A stretch of 64,000 bases of DNA, from contig JAYFPY010000003.1 of assembly GCA_034927505.1 (NCBI GenBank), forward strand, positions 1 to 64,000. Reading direction: 5' to 3'. The stretch is from RUG100 sp034927505 (lineage in GTDB: Bacteria; Bacillota; Clostridia; Peptostreptococcales; Anaerovoracaceae). Shown here one piece after another: positions 41,953 to 50,226 of this stretch. The position numbers and the translations under genes are program-made. How positions within the stretch are numbered: position 1 is the stretch's first letter; each line of letters begins with the position of its first letter. The notes under the pieces were generated by a model. It had not been told where the DNA came from. It did no database searches and saw nothing but the letters and a program-made list of their open reading frames with translations.

Positions 41953-43506
41953 ATGAATTATGAGAGAGCAAATTTAAGACCGGAAGAAAAGGCTACTTTG
42001 GAGCTGAGAGGTCTTTATGAAGAGAACGGTTATAAAAAATATAAAATGAGCAAGTTCGAGGAGTACGGTCTCTACGCCAACAACAGAGATTTTCTGGCAG
42101 GGGACAAGGTGCTGACGTTCACGGATCTTGACGGAAGACTGATGGCTTTAAAGCCGGATGTGACTTTGAGTATAATCAAGAATACCGCCATAGGCGATTC
42201 GGATCTGGAAAAATTCTACTATGTTGAGAATGTTTACAGAGAGAGCAGAGAGAGCAACAGTTTTAAAGAGATCGAACAGATCGGACTGGAGATGATCGGG
42301 AAGATAGGCGATGATGAAATAGCAGAGACTGTAAACATGGCCGCTGAAACTCTCAAAACTGTGAATAAAGATTTTGTACTGGAACTGTCTCACATGGATT
42401 TTACAGAAGAACTGCTTCGTACTATCGATCTCAATGATGAAGTATACAAGCACATCATCAGGCTTATCCGGGCAAAGAATCCGGACGGCATCAGAAAAGT
42501 TTCTGCTGCAGAAGGCCTGCCGCAGGCGGCCATTGAGAGCCTGTGTGCTATAACCGAATTATCGGGGCCTGTTGCACCGACCCTGGAAAAAGCCAGAAAG
42601 CTGGCCATAAACAAGACTATGCTCTCTGCGTTGGATGAAATAGAGAGCATATATAGTAGAATGGAAAACAGCAATGCCAAAAATCTGATGGTTGATTTTT
42701 CTATGGTAAATGATATCGATTATTACAATGGGGTCATATTCAAAGGATATTTCAGAGATGTGGCTGGCGGAGTCCTGGCAGGAGGTCAGTATGACAGAGC
42801 GATGACGCTGTTTGGCAGAAGGGCCGGCGCCATCGGATTCGCACTGTACCTGAACGAAGTAGCGAAGTTGGGCGAAAAGACCGCAGCCGAGAAAGACGAT
42901 ATGCTGACTATTGCGCTGCCGAAGGGACGTCTGGGAGATCAGGTATATGACATACTCAGCAATGGTGGATATGAATGCGAAGCATATAATGATAAAAACA
43001 GAAAACTTGTGATCGAGAATGTAGAAAAAAATGTAAGATATATCCTGGTAAAACCCAGCGATGTGGCTGTTTATGTTGAACACAGAGCGGCGGACGTGGG
43101 CATAGTCGGCAAGGATATATTGTTGGAAAACGACCCGGATGTCTACGAACTGAAAGATCTGGATATCGGTAAATGCCGCATGTCGGTGGCTGCACCGAAA
43201 GGCTATATCGATGATCCGGACAAAACTCTCAGGGTGGCCACGAAATATGTTAATGTTGCAAAGAAACACTATCAGGAGCAAAATAGAGATATTGAAATAA
43301 TAAAACTCAACGGCAGCATCGAGCTGGGGCCTATACTGGGACTTTCCGATGTGATCGTGGATATCGTTGAAACGGGCAGCACTATCAGAGAAAACGATCT
43401 GGAGGTAGTTGAAGAATTCAAACAGATCAGTGCCCGCTTCATTGCCAACAAGACCAGCTACAAGTTCAAAAATGCAGCTATAAATGAAATGGTCGAGAAA
43501 CTGTAG
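41953..43506 (+). CDS. hisZG: HisZ-HisG fusion: ATP phosphoribosyltransferase regulatory and catalytic subunits
   Basis: 517 aa. Residues 1-312 are HisZ, a histidyl-tRNA synthetase paralog (FTDLDGRLMALKPDVTLSI; YVENVYRESRESNSFKEIEQIGLEMIG). Residues 316-517 are the short form of HisG (LTIALPKGRLGDQVYDIL; VGIVGKDILLEN; DVIVDIVETGSTIRENDLEVVE). The enzyme joins ATP and PRPP in the first step of histidine synthesis. HisZ and short HisG are normally separate proteins in a hetero-octamer; here they form one chain with no stop or frame change between. First gene of the his operon. Confidence 0.93.
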   Translation: MNYERANLRPEEKATLELRGLYEENGYKKYKMSKFEEYGLYANNRDFLAGDKVLTFTDLDGRLMALKPDVTLSIIKNTAIGDSDLEKFYYVENVYRESRESNSFKEIEQIGLEMIGKIGDDEIAETVNMAAETLKTVNKDFVLELSHMDFTEELLRTIDLNDEVYKHIIRLIRAKNPDGIRKVSAAEGLPQAAIESLCAITELSGPVAPTLEKARKLAINKTMLSALDEIESIYSRMENSNAKNLMVDFSMVNDIDYYNGVIFKGYFRDVAGGVLAGGQYDRAMTLFGRRAGAIGFALYLNEVAKLGEKTAAEKDDMLTIALPKGRLGDQVYDILSNGGYECEAYNDKNRKLVIENVEKNVRYILVKPSDVAVYVEHRAADVGIVGKDILLENDPDVYELKDLDIGKCRMSVAAPKGYIDDPDKTLRVATKYVNVAKKHYQEQNRDIEIIKLNGSIELGPILGLSDVIVDIVETGSTIRENDLEVVEEFKQISARFIANKTSYKFKNAAINEMVEKL

Positions 43507-43518
43507 AGGAGAAATACT

Positions 43519-44553
43519 GTGAGCAGATTTATAAATGAACAAATGAAAAACCTGGCGCCGTATACGCCGGGAGAACAGCCGAAAAGCAAAAAACTGATAA
43601 AACTGAATACCAATGAAAATCCTTATCCGCCTTCGCCGAAGGTGAAGGAAGCGGTATCCAAACTGGACAAGGACGAATACAGACTGTATCCGGATCCGGA
43701 TACAGGGATAGCCATACGGGCCATTGCCGAATATTACGGGTTGGATGACGATATGATAGCCATGGGAAACGGGTCCGATGAACTGCTGGCTTTCGCTTAT
43801 ATGGCTTACGGCGGGAAAGTGTATTTCCCGGAGACCAGCTACGGATTCTATCCGGTGTTCGGCGACATGTTCGGATGCGAAGCTTTTCCCATCGGCATGA
43901 CCGACGATCTTCGGATCGATCCGGCCTGCTATGATAAAAATGACGGACTGATCGTTATAGCAAATCCCAATGCACCGACGGGAATGGCTGTCAGTGAGGA
44001 CGACATCGAAATGATCCTGAAGAACAATCCGGATCAGGTGGTAGTGGTGGACGAGGCTTACGTGGATTTCGGCGCAGAGACATGCGTGCCGCTGACGAAA
44101 AGCTACGACAATCTGCTGGTGGTACAGACATTCAGCAAGTCCAGGAGTCTTGCAGGGATGAGGATCGGATTTGCAATGGCCAACAGAGCTCTGATAGACG
44201 ATATCAACAGAGTAAAGTTCAGTTTCAATCCGTACAACTTGAGCCGGGAAGCCATAGTTGCTGCAAAGGCGGCCATAGAAGATGACGAGTACTTCAAACT
44301 CCAGTGCGGCAAGGTGATAGAGACGAGAGAAAAATTCATCGCTGAAATGAACAGACTGGGATATGAGACATTTCCGTCTTCGGCCAATTTCGTGTTCGTG
44401 AAGACCGGGCCGGAATGTTTTGACAAGCTGAGGGAGCATGATATCCTGGTGAGACACTGGGACCTGGATCTTATAAAAGATTATATAAGAGTGACCATAG
44501 GCAGGGATGAAGACATGGAAGAACTGGTCAGAGTGATGGAGGAAATCAAATGA
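43519..44553 (+). CDS. hisC: Histidinol-phosphate aminotransferase
   Basis: 344 aa from a GTG start behind AGAGGAGAAATACT. Class II aminotransferase motifs: NTNENPYPPSP, MGNGSDELL, NPNAPTG, VDEAYVDF, and the PLP Lys in TFSKSRSLAGMRIGFA. It converts imidazole acetol phosphate to histidinol phosphate. The stop overlaps hisB (ATGA). Confidence 0.95.
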   Translation: MSRFINEQMKNLAPYTPGEQPKSKKLIKLNTNENPYPPSPKVKEAVSKLDKDEYRLYPDPDTGIAIRAIAEYYGLDDDMIAMGNGSDELLAFAYMAYGGKVYFPETSYGFYPVFGDMFGCEAFPIGMTDDLRIDPACYDKNDGLIVIANPNAPTGMAVSEDDIEMILKNNPDQVVVVDEAYVDFGAETCVPLTKSYDNLLVVQTFSKSRSLAGMRIGFAMANRALIDDINRVKFSFNPYNLSREAIVAAKAAIEDDEYFKLQCGKVIETREKFIAEMNRLGYETFPSSANFVFVKTGPECFDKLREHDILVRHWDLDLIKDYIRVTIGRDEDMEELVRVMEEIK

Positions 44554-45146
44554 ACGATCTGAAGAGAACGGCCGATATAAAAAGAAAGACCGGAGAGACG
44601 GACATAACTCTCAGCCTGGATCTGGACGGGACAGGGAAATATAAAATTGAGACAGAGTGTGGATTCATGAAGCACATGCTGGAACTGTTTGCACGCCACG
44701 GCAGGTTCGATATAGAACTGAAATGCAGCGGCGACAGTGAAGTGGATTTTCATCATACAGTAGAAGACATGGGCATCGCTCTGGGGCAGGCGTTCAGCCG
44801 GGCGCTGGGAGACAAAAAAGGAATAACAAGGTACGGCAATATGATGCTGCCTATGGACGAAGCACTGGTTTTGACTTCGCTGGATATCAGCGGCAGGATG
44901 TCGGTGAATTACCGGGCATATCTCGAGCCGACGGTGGGCGTATTCGACACGGAACTGGTGGAGGAATTCATAACTGCATTTGCCAGAGAAGCCGGACTGA
45001 CCATACATGTCGTACAGCTGGCAGGGACCAACACTCACCACATCATCGAAGCTGTGTTCAAGGGCATGGCCCGGGCGCTGGCAAAAGCTGTCGCCATCGA
45101 TGAAAGATTTGCAGACGAAATACCTTCGACAAAAGGAGTTTTATAG
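44550..45146 (+). CDS. hisB: Imidazoleglycerol-phosphate dehydratase
   Basis: 198 aa, a monofunctional IGPD with no histidinol-phosphatase domain. Duplicated metal motifs: HHTVEDMGIALGQAF and THHIIEAVFKGMARAL, with FMKHMLELFARHG near the start. It dehydrates imidazole glycerol phosphate. It sits between hisC and hisH with overlapping or abutting ends. Confidence 0.95.
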   Translation: MNDLKRTADIKRKTGETDITLSLDLDGTGKYKIETECGFMKHMLELFARHGRFDIELKCSGDSEVDFHHTVEDMGIALGQAFSRALGDKKGITRYGNMMLPMDEALVLTSLDISGRMSVNYRAYLEPTVGVFDTELVEEFITAFAREAGLTIHVVQLAGTNTHHIIEAVFKGMARALAKAVAIDERFADEIPSTKGVL

Positions 45147-45752
45147 ATGATAGCAGTAATAGATTACGGAGTGGGGAATCTCTTTTCTTTGACGGCTTCC
45201 CTGAAATACATCGGCGCCGAGACAGTGGTGACCGGAAAAAAAGAAGACATCAAAAGAGCGGATAGAATAATACTGCCGGGCGTAGGCGCATTTGCTGACG
45301 CCATGGGGAAACTGGAAGATACAGGTCTTGTGGATACGATCGTTGAAGAAACCAAAGGAGGCAAACCTCTGCTGGGGATCTGCCTGGGCATGCAGCTTCT
45401 CTTTGAGAAAAGCTACGAGTACGGCGAGCATAAGGGACTGGGGCTGATCAAAGGCGAGGTGGCTCCCATTGAAGAGGATCTGACAAAAAAACTGAAGGTG
45501 CCTCACATCGGCTGGAACAGTTTATCTATAAAAGAAGATCCGCTGTTCAAATATATAAGCAGCGGAGAGTACGTCTATTATGTACACAGCTACTACGGCA
45601 GGAAATGTGAAGAAAGCACCATAGCCACATCGGAATACGACATAACCATTACAGGAGCGGTGTGCTCCGGCAGTGTTTACGGAACACAGTTCCATCCGGA
45701 AAAGAGCGGCGAGACCGGGCTGAATATTTTGAGGGCTTTCGAAGAATTATAG
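45147..45752 (+). CDS. hisH: Imidazole glycerol phosphate synthase glutaminase subunit HisH
   Basis: 201 aa. Glutamine amidotransferase class I: nucleophile Cys in GICLGMQLLFE, and the His-Glu pair in GTQFHPEKSG. It supplies ammonia to HisF. The ATG follows the hisB stop at once. Confidence 0.95.
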   Translation: MIAVIDYGVGNLFSLTASLKYIGAETVVTGKKEDIKRADRIILPGVGAFADAMGKLEDTGLVDTIVEETKGGKPLLGICLGMQLLFEKSYEYGEHKGLGLIKGEVAPIEEDLTKKLKVPHIGWNSLSIKEDPLFKYISSGEYVYYVHSYYGRKCEESTIATSEYDITITGAVCSGSVYGTQFHPEKSGETGLNILRAFEEL

Positions 45753-45796
45753 GAAGAATTACAGACAGAGAGAAACAGACGAGGAGAAAACTGAGA

Positions 45797-46516
45797 ATGA
45801 AAATATTTCCCGCAGTGGATCTGCGGAACGGCAAGGCGGTCAGGCTCTTTCAGGGCGACTATGATCAGGAGACCATATACAGCGACAGCCCGGTGCAAGT
45901 GGCGAAAGGGTTCAAAGAAGCAGGTGCCGAGTACCTGCATCTGGTAGATCTGGACGGCGCCAGAGACGGCCGCCTGGTGAATTTTGAAACTATAAAAACC
46001 ATAACCGGTCAGGTGGATATGTTCGTGGAAGTCGGAGGAGGCATCCGGGACGAAGAACGTATCGGGCAGTACCTGGAGGTAGGAGTAGGAAGAGTGATCC
46101 TGGGGACCATCGCGGTGAAGGATCAAGACTTTCTGGAAGCTATGGTAAAAAAGTACGGTGATAAAATAGCCGTCGGCGTTGATGCAAAAGACGGCAGGGT
46201 CGCGGTAAACGGCTGGAAAGAAATTACTGATGTAGACAGCTTTGATTTCTGCAGGTACTTGTCGGATATCGGAGTAAAGTCTGTGATATATACCGATATT
46301 TCCAGAGACGGCAGTATGCAGGGGACCAACATGGCGGCTTATCAAGAGCTGAGAAAGATCCCCGGCCTTGAGATAACGGCCAGCGGCGGGATCAGCTTTG
46401 AGTCGGAGATCACCGAGTTGAAGGAAATAGTCGATTCGGCCATCCTGGGGAAAGCCATATACAGCGGCGCCCTGGATCTGGCAAAATGCATAGAACTAAG
46501 TGGAGAACAGAAATGA
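45797..46516 (+). CDS. hisA: ProFAR isomerase HisA
   Basis: 239 aa from the ATG at 45797 behind GAGGAGAAAACTGAG; the longer open frame overlaps hisH and is rejected. The TIM barrel starts MKIFPAVDLRNGKAVRLFQGD, with the phosphate loops VGGGIRD and SGGISF. It isomerises ProFAR to PRFAR. Confidence 0.95.
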   Translation: MKIFPAVDLRNGKAVRLFQGDYDQETIYSDSPVQVAKGFKEAGAEYLHLVDLDGARDGRLVNFETIKTITGQVDMFVEVGGGIRDEERIGQYLEVGVGRVILGTIAVKDQDFLEAMVKKYGDKIAVGVDAKDGRVAVNGWKEITDVDSFDFCRYLSDIGVKSVIYTDISRDGSMQGTNMAAYQELRKIPGLEITASGGISFESEITELKEIVDSAILGKAIYSGALDLAKCIELSGEQK

Positions 46517-47268
46517 TAACGAAGAGAATTATTCCGTGTCTGGACGTCCGTGACGGAAAGGTAGTGAAGGGCGTAAATTTTGAAGGGGTCCGCGATGTGG
46601 CGGATCCGGTGGAGATGGCAAAGTTCTATAATGAGAGCGGAGCCGATGAGCTGGTGTTTTATGATATAACCGCCAGCGTGGAAGAACGGGGTCTGTTTTC
46701 GGACATACTGACCAAAGTGGCTTCTCAGATATTCATACCGCTGACTGTGGGCGGCGGCATCAACACACTGGATGATTTTGACCGGGTGCTAAAGTGCGGC
46801 GCCGACAAAGTCAGCGTCAACAGCGGCGCAATAAAAGATCCGGACATTATCGAGCAGGGCGCGAAGAGATACGGAGACCAGTGCGTGGTCCTGTCCATGG
46901 ATATAAAAAGAGTGGACGGCAAGTTCATGCTGTTTCAAAAAGGCGGCAGAGAGAACACCGGGATCGATGCGATTCAGTGGGCGGTGGATGGCGTTGAACG
47001 GGGAGCCGGCGAACTGGTAGTCAACAGTATAGACACTGACGGCGTGAAGGATGGTTTCGATCTGGAGATGCTGACTGAAATCGGGAACCGGGTCAGCGTG
47101 CCCATAATCGCCAGCGGAGGAGCAGGGAAAATGGAAGACTTTGCGGAGCTGTTCAAAAACCCGGCTATCGATGCCGGACTGGCAGCCAGCATATTCCACT
47201 TCAAAGAAGTGGCTATAAAAGATCTTAAAAACTATTTGAGAAAGGAAGGCGTGGAGGTGCGCATATGA
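46513..47268 (+). CDS. hisF: Imidazole glycerol phosphate synthase cyclase subunit HisF
   Basis: 251 aa from the ATG overlapping the hisA stop (ATGA). TIM barrel with RIIPCLDVRDGKVVKGVNFEG, TVGGGI and IASGGAGKMEDF. With HisH it closes the imidazole ring and releases AICAR. Its end overlaps hisIE. Confidence 0.95.
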   Translation: MITKRIIPCLDVRDGKVVKGVNFEGVRDVADPVEMAKFYNESGADELVFYDITASVEERGLFSDILTKVASQIFIPLTVGGGINTLDDFDRVLKCGADKVSVNSGAIKDPDIIEQGAKRYGDQCVVLSMDIKRVDGKFMLFQKGGRENTGIDAIQWAVDGVERGAGELVVNSIDTDGVKDGFDLEMLTEIGNRVSVPIIASGGAGKMEDFAELFKNPAIDAGLAASIFHFKEVAIKDLKNYLRKEGVEVRI

Positions 47269-47900
47269 AAATAAAATTTGATGAAAAGGGGCTGGTGCCT
47301 GCCATCGTTCAGGACTATTATTCCAAGAAGGTGCTGACTTTGGCTTACATGAACAAAGAGAGCCTGGACATCACCATGAAGGAAGGATACACCTGTTTCT
47401 GGTCGCGGAGCAGGCAGGAACTGTGGCGCAAGGGCGAGACCAGCGGCAACAGACAGAAGGTGGTAAACATTACTGCGGACTGCGATGAGGACGCTCTGGT
47501 AGTGGAAGTGATCAAAGACGGCCCGGCATGTCACACCGGAGCGGAGAGCTGTTTCTTCAATGAAGTGTGGCAGAGTGAAGATGACAACCCGTTTAGCTGG
47601 GACGGGCTTTATGAACTGATAAAGGGCCGTAAGAACGAGCCGAAGGAAGGCAGCTACACTACTTATCTATTCGACAAAGGAATGGACAAGATCCTGAAAA
47701 AAGTCGGCGAGGAATGCACGGAGGTAATAATAGGCGCATGCAAAGGCGACAAAGAGGAAGCTGTGTACGAGGTGGCCGATCTGGCTTATCATACTATGGT
47801 CATGATGGTGGAAATGGGGATATCAAACAAAGATATAACCGCCGAGCTAGCCAAAAGACATGTCATAGACCATAAGGTAAAACAGGAACGAATGAAATAG
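47265..47900 (+). CDS. hisIE: Bifunctional phosphoribosyl-AMP cyclohydrolase / phosphoribosyl-ATP pyrophosphatase
   Basis: 211 aa. The N-terminal HisI half (about 1-110) shows YMNKESL, TCFWSRSRQELWRKGETSG and the metal site DCDEDALVV...GPACHTG. The C-terminal HisE half (about 115-205) shows KKVGEECTEVIIGACKGDKEEAVYEVADLAYHTMVMM. Last gene of the operon. No hisD or histidinol-phosphatase gene is present in the cluster. Confidence 0.95.
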   Translation: MKIKFDEKGLVPAIVQDYYSKKVLTLAYMNKESLDITMKEGYTCFWSRSRQELWRKGETSGNRQKVVNITADCDEDALVVEVIKDGPACHTGAESCFFNEVWQSEDDNPFSWDGLYELIKGRKNEPKEGSYTTYLFDKGMDKILKKVGEECTEVIIGACKGDKEEAVYEVADLAYHTMVMMVEMGISNKDITAELAKRHVIDHKVKQERMK

Positions 47901-48043
47901 AACAAAGCGTTTGCACATGGAGGACCGCAGTTCACGCAGTGAAGGGGCCGGAATGGGCGAGCAGGTGCTACATTATAGAGGATGTAGTAAGATACAGTCA
48001 TGTACCGGGGTTAATAATATAATACTGTAATTATTACCGGAGG

Positions 48044-48073
48044 TCCCAAAGGAGAAATCTTTTGGGATTTTTG
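48044..48073 (+). terminator. Intrinsic terminator after the histidine operon
   Basis: The TCCCAAA / TTTGGGA stem with a 10-nt loop ends in TTTTTT. The stretch from 47901 to here holds no gene. Confidence 0.7.
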
Positions 48074-48101
48074 GTATGTCAAAATTATTTTGAAAAAAGT
48101 A

Positions 48102-48146
48102 TTGACAAAGGGAGATGAATGTATTATTGTACTAAGTAGTTAATAC
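48102..48146 (+). promoter_or_regulatory. Promoter and GntR (YtrA-type) operator
   Basis: TTGACA (48102-48107), a 17-bp spacer and TATTGT (48125-48130) are followed by the inverted repeat GTACTAA-GTAG-TTAATAC (48129-48146). This has the GTA..TAA / TTA..TAC form of GntR-family sites and overlaps the end of the -10 box. Confidence 0.7.
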
Positions 48147-48208
48147 AGTAACACAATGATACAATACGGATCGCCCGAAGGCATCCGATATAAAAGAAGG
48201 AGGAAGGC

Positions 48209-48577
48209 ATGGAATGGACTTTTAAAGAAGGAAGGCCGATATATACGCAGATCGTCGAACAGATGAAGATGCGCATAGCCAGCGGAGCTTACAAGCCCGG
48301 CGCTAAAGTGCCGCCGGTGAGAGAGCTGGCCGTTGAGGCGGGGGTCAACCCCAATACTATGCAGAGGGCTTTTGCAGAGCTGGAAAGAGACGAACTGCTG
48401 CATGCAGTCAGGACCAGCGGAAGATTTATTACCGAGGAGGAAAATGTGTTGAGTAATTTACAGAAATCACTGGGTAAAAATTTTATCAAAGAAATGTTTG
48501 ATAATCTGAAAAAATTAGGGATGAACGAAAAGGAAATCGTTGATGCTGTTGAGCAGTGGGCAAAGGAGGCGAGATAA
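48209..48577 (+). CDS. GntR-family regulator, YtrA subfamily
   Basis: 122 aa: an N-terminal winged helix (EGRPIYTQIVEQMKMRIASGAYKPGAKVPPVRELAVEAGVNPNTMQRAFAELERDELLHAVRTSGRFI) and a short helical C-terminus without a large effector domain, as in YtrA. Such regulators control adjacent ABC genes and often respond to cell-envelope stress. It lies directly upstream of the ABC pair, with its own operator at the promoter. AGGAGG precedes the ATG. Confidence 0.92.
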   Translation: MEWTFKEGRPIYTQIVEQMKMRIASGAYKPGAKVPPVRELAVEAGVNPNTMQRAFAELERDELLHAVRTSGRFITEEENVLSNLQKSLGKNFIKEMFDNLKKLGMNEKEIVDAVEQWAKEAR

Positions 48578-49273
48578 ATGAGTATACTTGAGTGCAAAGA
48601 TCTGGTAAAAAACTACGGAGGTCTGAGAGCCATAGACGGAATAGATCTGAACCTGGAAGCGGGACAGATAGTAGGACTGCTGGGGCCAAACGGCAGCGGC
48701 AAGACGACAATGATAAAGATAGCCAACGGATTGCTGCAGCCGACTAAAGGGGAGATCCTTATAGATGGTCACAAGCCGGGCGTAATGACAAAAGGCAAGG
48801 TGGCTTATCTGCCGGACAGAGAGTTCCTTCCCGACTACATGAGTGTTTCGGAACTGCTTGCGTTCTATAATGATTTTTTCGGAGATTTCGATCTGGAGAA
48901 AGCCGGAGAGATGCTGAAGAGTCTGAACATCTCGCACACTATGAGGCTCAAGAAAATGTCAAAGGGAACAAAAGAAAAGATACAGCTGATCCTGACCATG
49001 AGCAGGGATGCGAAAGTGTATTTTCTGGATGAACCTATCGCCGGAGTGGATCCTGCGGCAAGGGATTATATATTGAAGACTATAATTACCAACTACTGTC
49101 CGGATTCATTGGTGCTTATCTCCACTCATCTCATTGCGGACGTGGAATCGGTATTAGACGATGTAGTGTTCATACAGGAAGGAAAAATCGTGCTCCACAA
49201 GGCTGCGGATCAGATCAGAGAGGAAGAAGGAAAGAATGTGGACGGACTGTTCAGGGAGGTGTTCAAATGCTAG
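48578..49273 (+). CDS. ABC transporter ATPase (YtrB/BcrA-like)
   Basis: 231 aa. Walker A is GPNGSGKTT, the signature is KMSKGTKEKIQLILTMSR (a degenerate SKGTK), Walker B is VYFLDEPIAGVD, and the switch His is in STHLIADVE. It starts at the base after the GntR stop. It partners the permease overlapping its 3' end. Likely an exporter or envelope-stress transporter; the substrate is unknown. Confidence 0.9.
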   Translation: MSILECKDLVKNYGGLRAIDGIDLNLEAGQIVGLLGPNGSGKTTMIKIANGLLQPTKGEILIDGHKPGVMTKGKVAYLPDREFLPDYMSVSELLAFYNDFFGDFDLEKAGEMLKSLNISHTMRLKKMSKGTKEKIQLILTMSRDAKVYFLDEPIAGVDPAARDYILKTIITNYCPDSLVLISTHLIADVESVLDDVVFIQEGKIVLHKAADQIREEEGKNVDGLFREVFKC

Positions 49274-50067
49274 GTAAATTATTGAAATATGAATTTAAAG
49301 CAGTAGGAAGAATAATGCTGCCTCTGTATGCGGCAGTGATCCTGTTCTCAGTGATCTTTGCAGTCTCCATGAAGTCTTTCTCAGATCTGGGTGTGTTGAA
49401 CGTTGTGCTGACTGTCTTGTTTTCAGTGACTGTCGCCGCAACTATAATCATGACTCTGGTACTGATCATACAAAGGTTCTACAAAAACCTGCTGGGAAAT
49501 GAAGGATATCTCATGTTCACACTGCCGGTGACGACGGGAAAGCACATCACAAACAAAACTATATCGGCGGCTGTATGGGTGTTTCTGGGCTGTATAGTGG
49601 GATGCATATCTGTGCTGTTGATCTGTATGATCAACGCTGGTCCCGGGGTAGTAAACGGAAGTATATCTGATTTCTTCCATGCTGTGGGTCGGGACATCGG
49701 ATGGGGGAAAGCTATCCTGTATATCATCGAGGCCATAGTGATCGCCCTCATATGCTGCGGCGAAGGTGCAGTAAAGCTGTATGCCGCTATTGCGGTAGGA
49801 CATCAGTTGAGCAATCACAGAGCTCTCGGAGCGATAGGGGCATACATCGGTTTTGGCATCATAGAAGTTATCCTGGTGAACTGCTTTGGAACACTGCTGG
49901 AAAAGGTAACGCCGGATAACTGGTACTACAGGTTGACAGCCGGTATGGGAGAGGTTGGAAGTATGCAGATGGGCCTTCTGATATTCGCATTGGTAGCTAT
50001 CGCACTGCTGGTGATATACTGGTTCGTGACCTGGAAGCTGCTGGACAAAAGGCTGAATCTGCAGTAA
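49267..50067 (+). CDS. ABC transporter permease
   Basis: 266 aa with six predicted membrane helices (near 15-40, 48-72, 95-120, 145-180, 190-215, 235-258). The ABC-2 type fold starts LGKLLKYEFKAVGRIMLPLYA. It overlaps the ATPase gene by 7 bp. It forms the membrane part of the GntR-controlled system. Confidence 0.85.
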   Translation: MLGKLLKYEFKAVGRIMLPLYAAVILFSVIFAVSMKSFSDLGVLNVVLTVLFSVTVAATIIMTLVLIIQRFYKNLLGNEGYLMFTLPVTTGKHITNKTISAAVWVFLGCIVGCISVLLICMINAGPGVVNGSISDFFHAVGRDIGWGKAILYIIEAIVIALICCGEGAVKLYAAIAVGHQLSNHRALGAIGAYIGFGIIEVILVNCFGTLLEKVTPDNWYYRLTAGMGEVGSMQMGLLIFALVAIALLVIYWFVTWKLLDKRLNLQ

Positions 50068-50105
50068 AGCATACAGCAATCAATAATATTATATAAAGTG
50101 TGTTT

Positions 50106-50139
50106 AAGGCCTCTCGGGCAATGCTGCCCGGGAGGTCTT
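50106..50139 (+). terminator. Intrinsic terminator after the GntR/ABC operon
   Basis: A GC-rich 15-bp stem (AAGGCCTCTCGGGCA with TGCCCGGGAGGTCTT, two G-U pairs) sits 38 bp past the permease stop. Its T-tract is weak (GTATTATT). Confidence 0.65.
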
Positions 50140-50226
50140 GTATTATTGATAGTTATTACTGATAAATATGTTTGACGTATAGACCGTTAGGGCATAAAAT
50201 AAGAGTGATTCAGGAGGTAGAACAAA

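Noticed and set aside
42559..44457. 632-codon open frame on the minus strand opposite hisZG and hisC
   Set aside because: It lies fully antisense to two well-recognised enzymes, has low-complexity His/Phe/Ile-rich sequence and no ribosome site. It is a shadow of codon bias on the plus strand.
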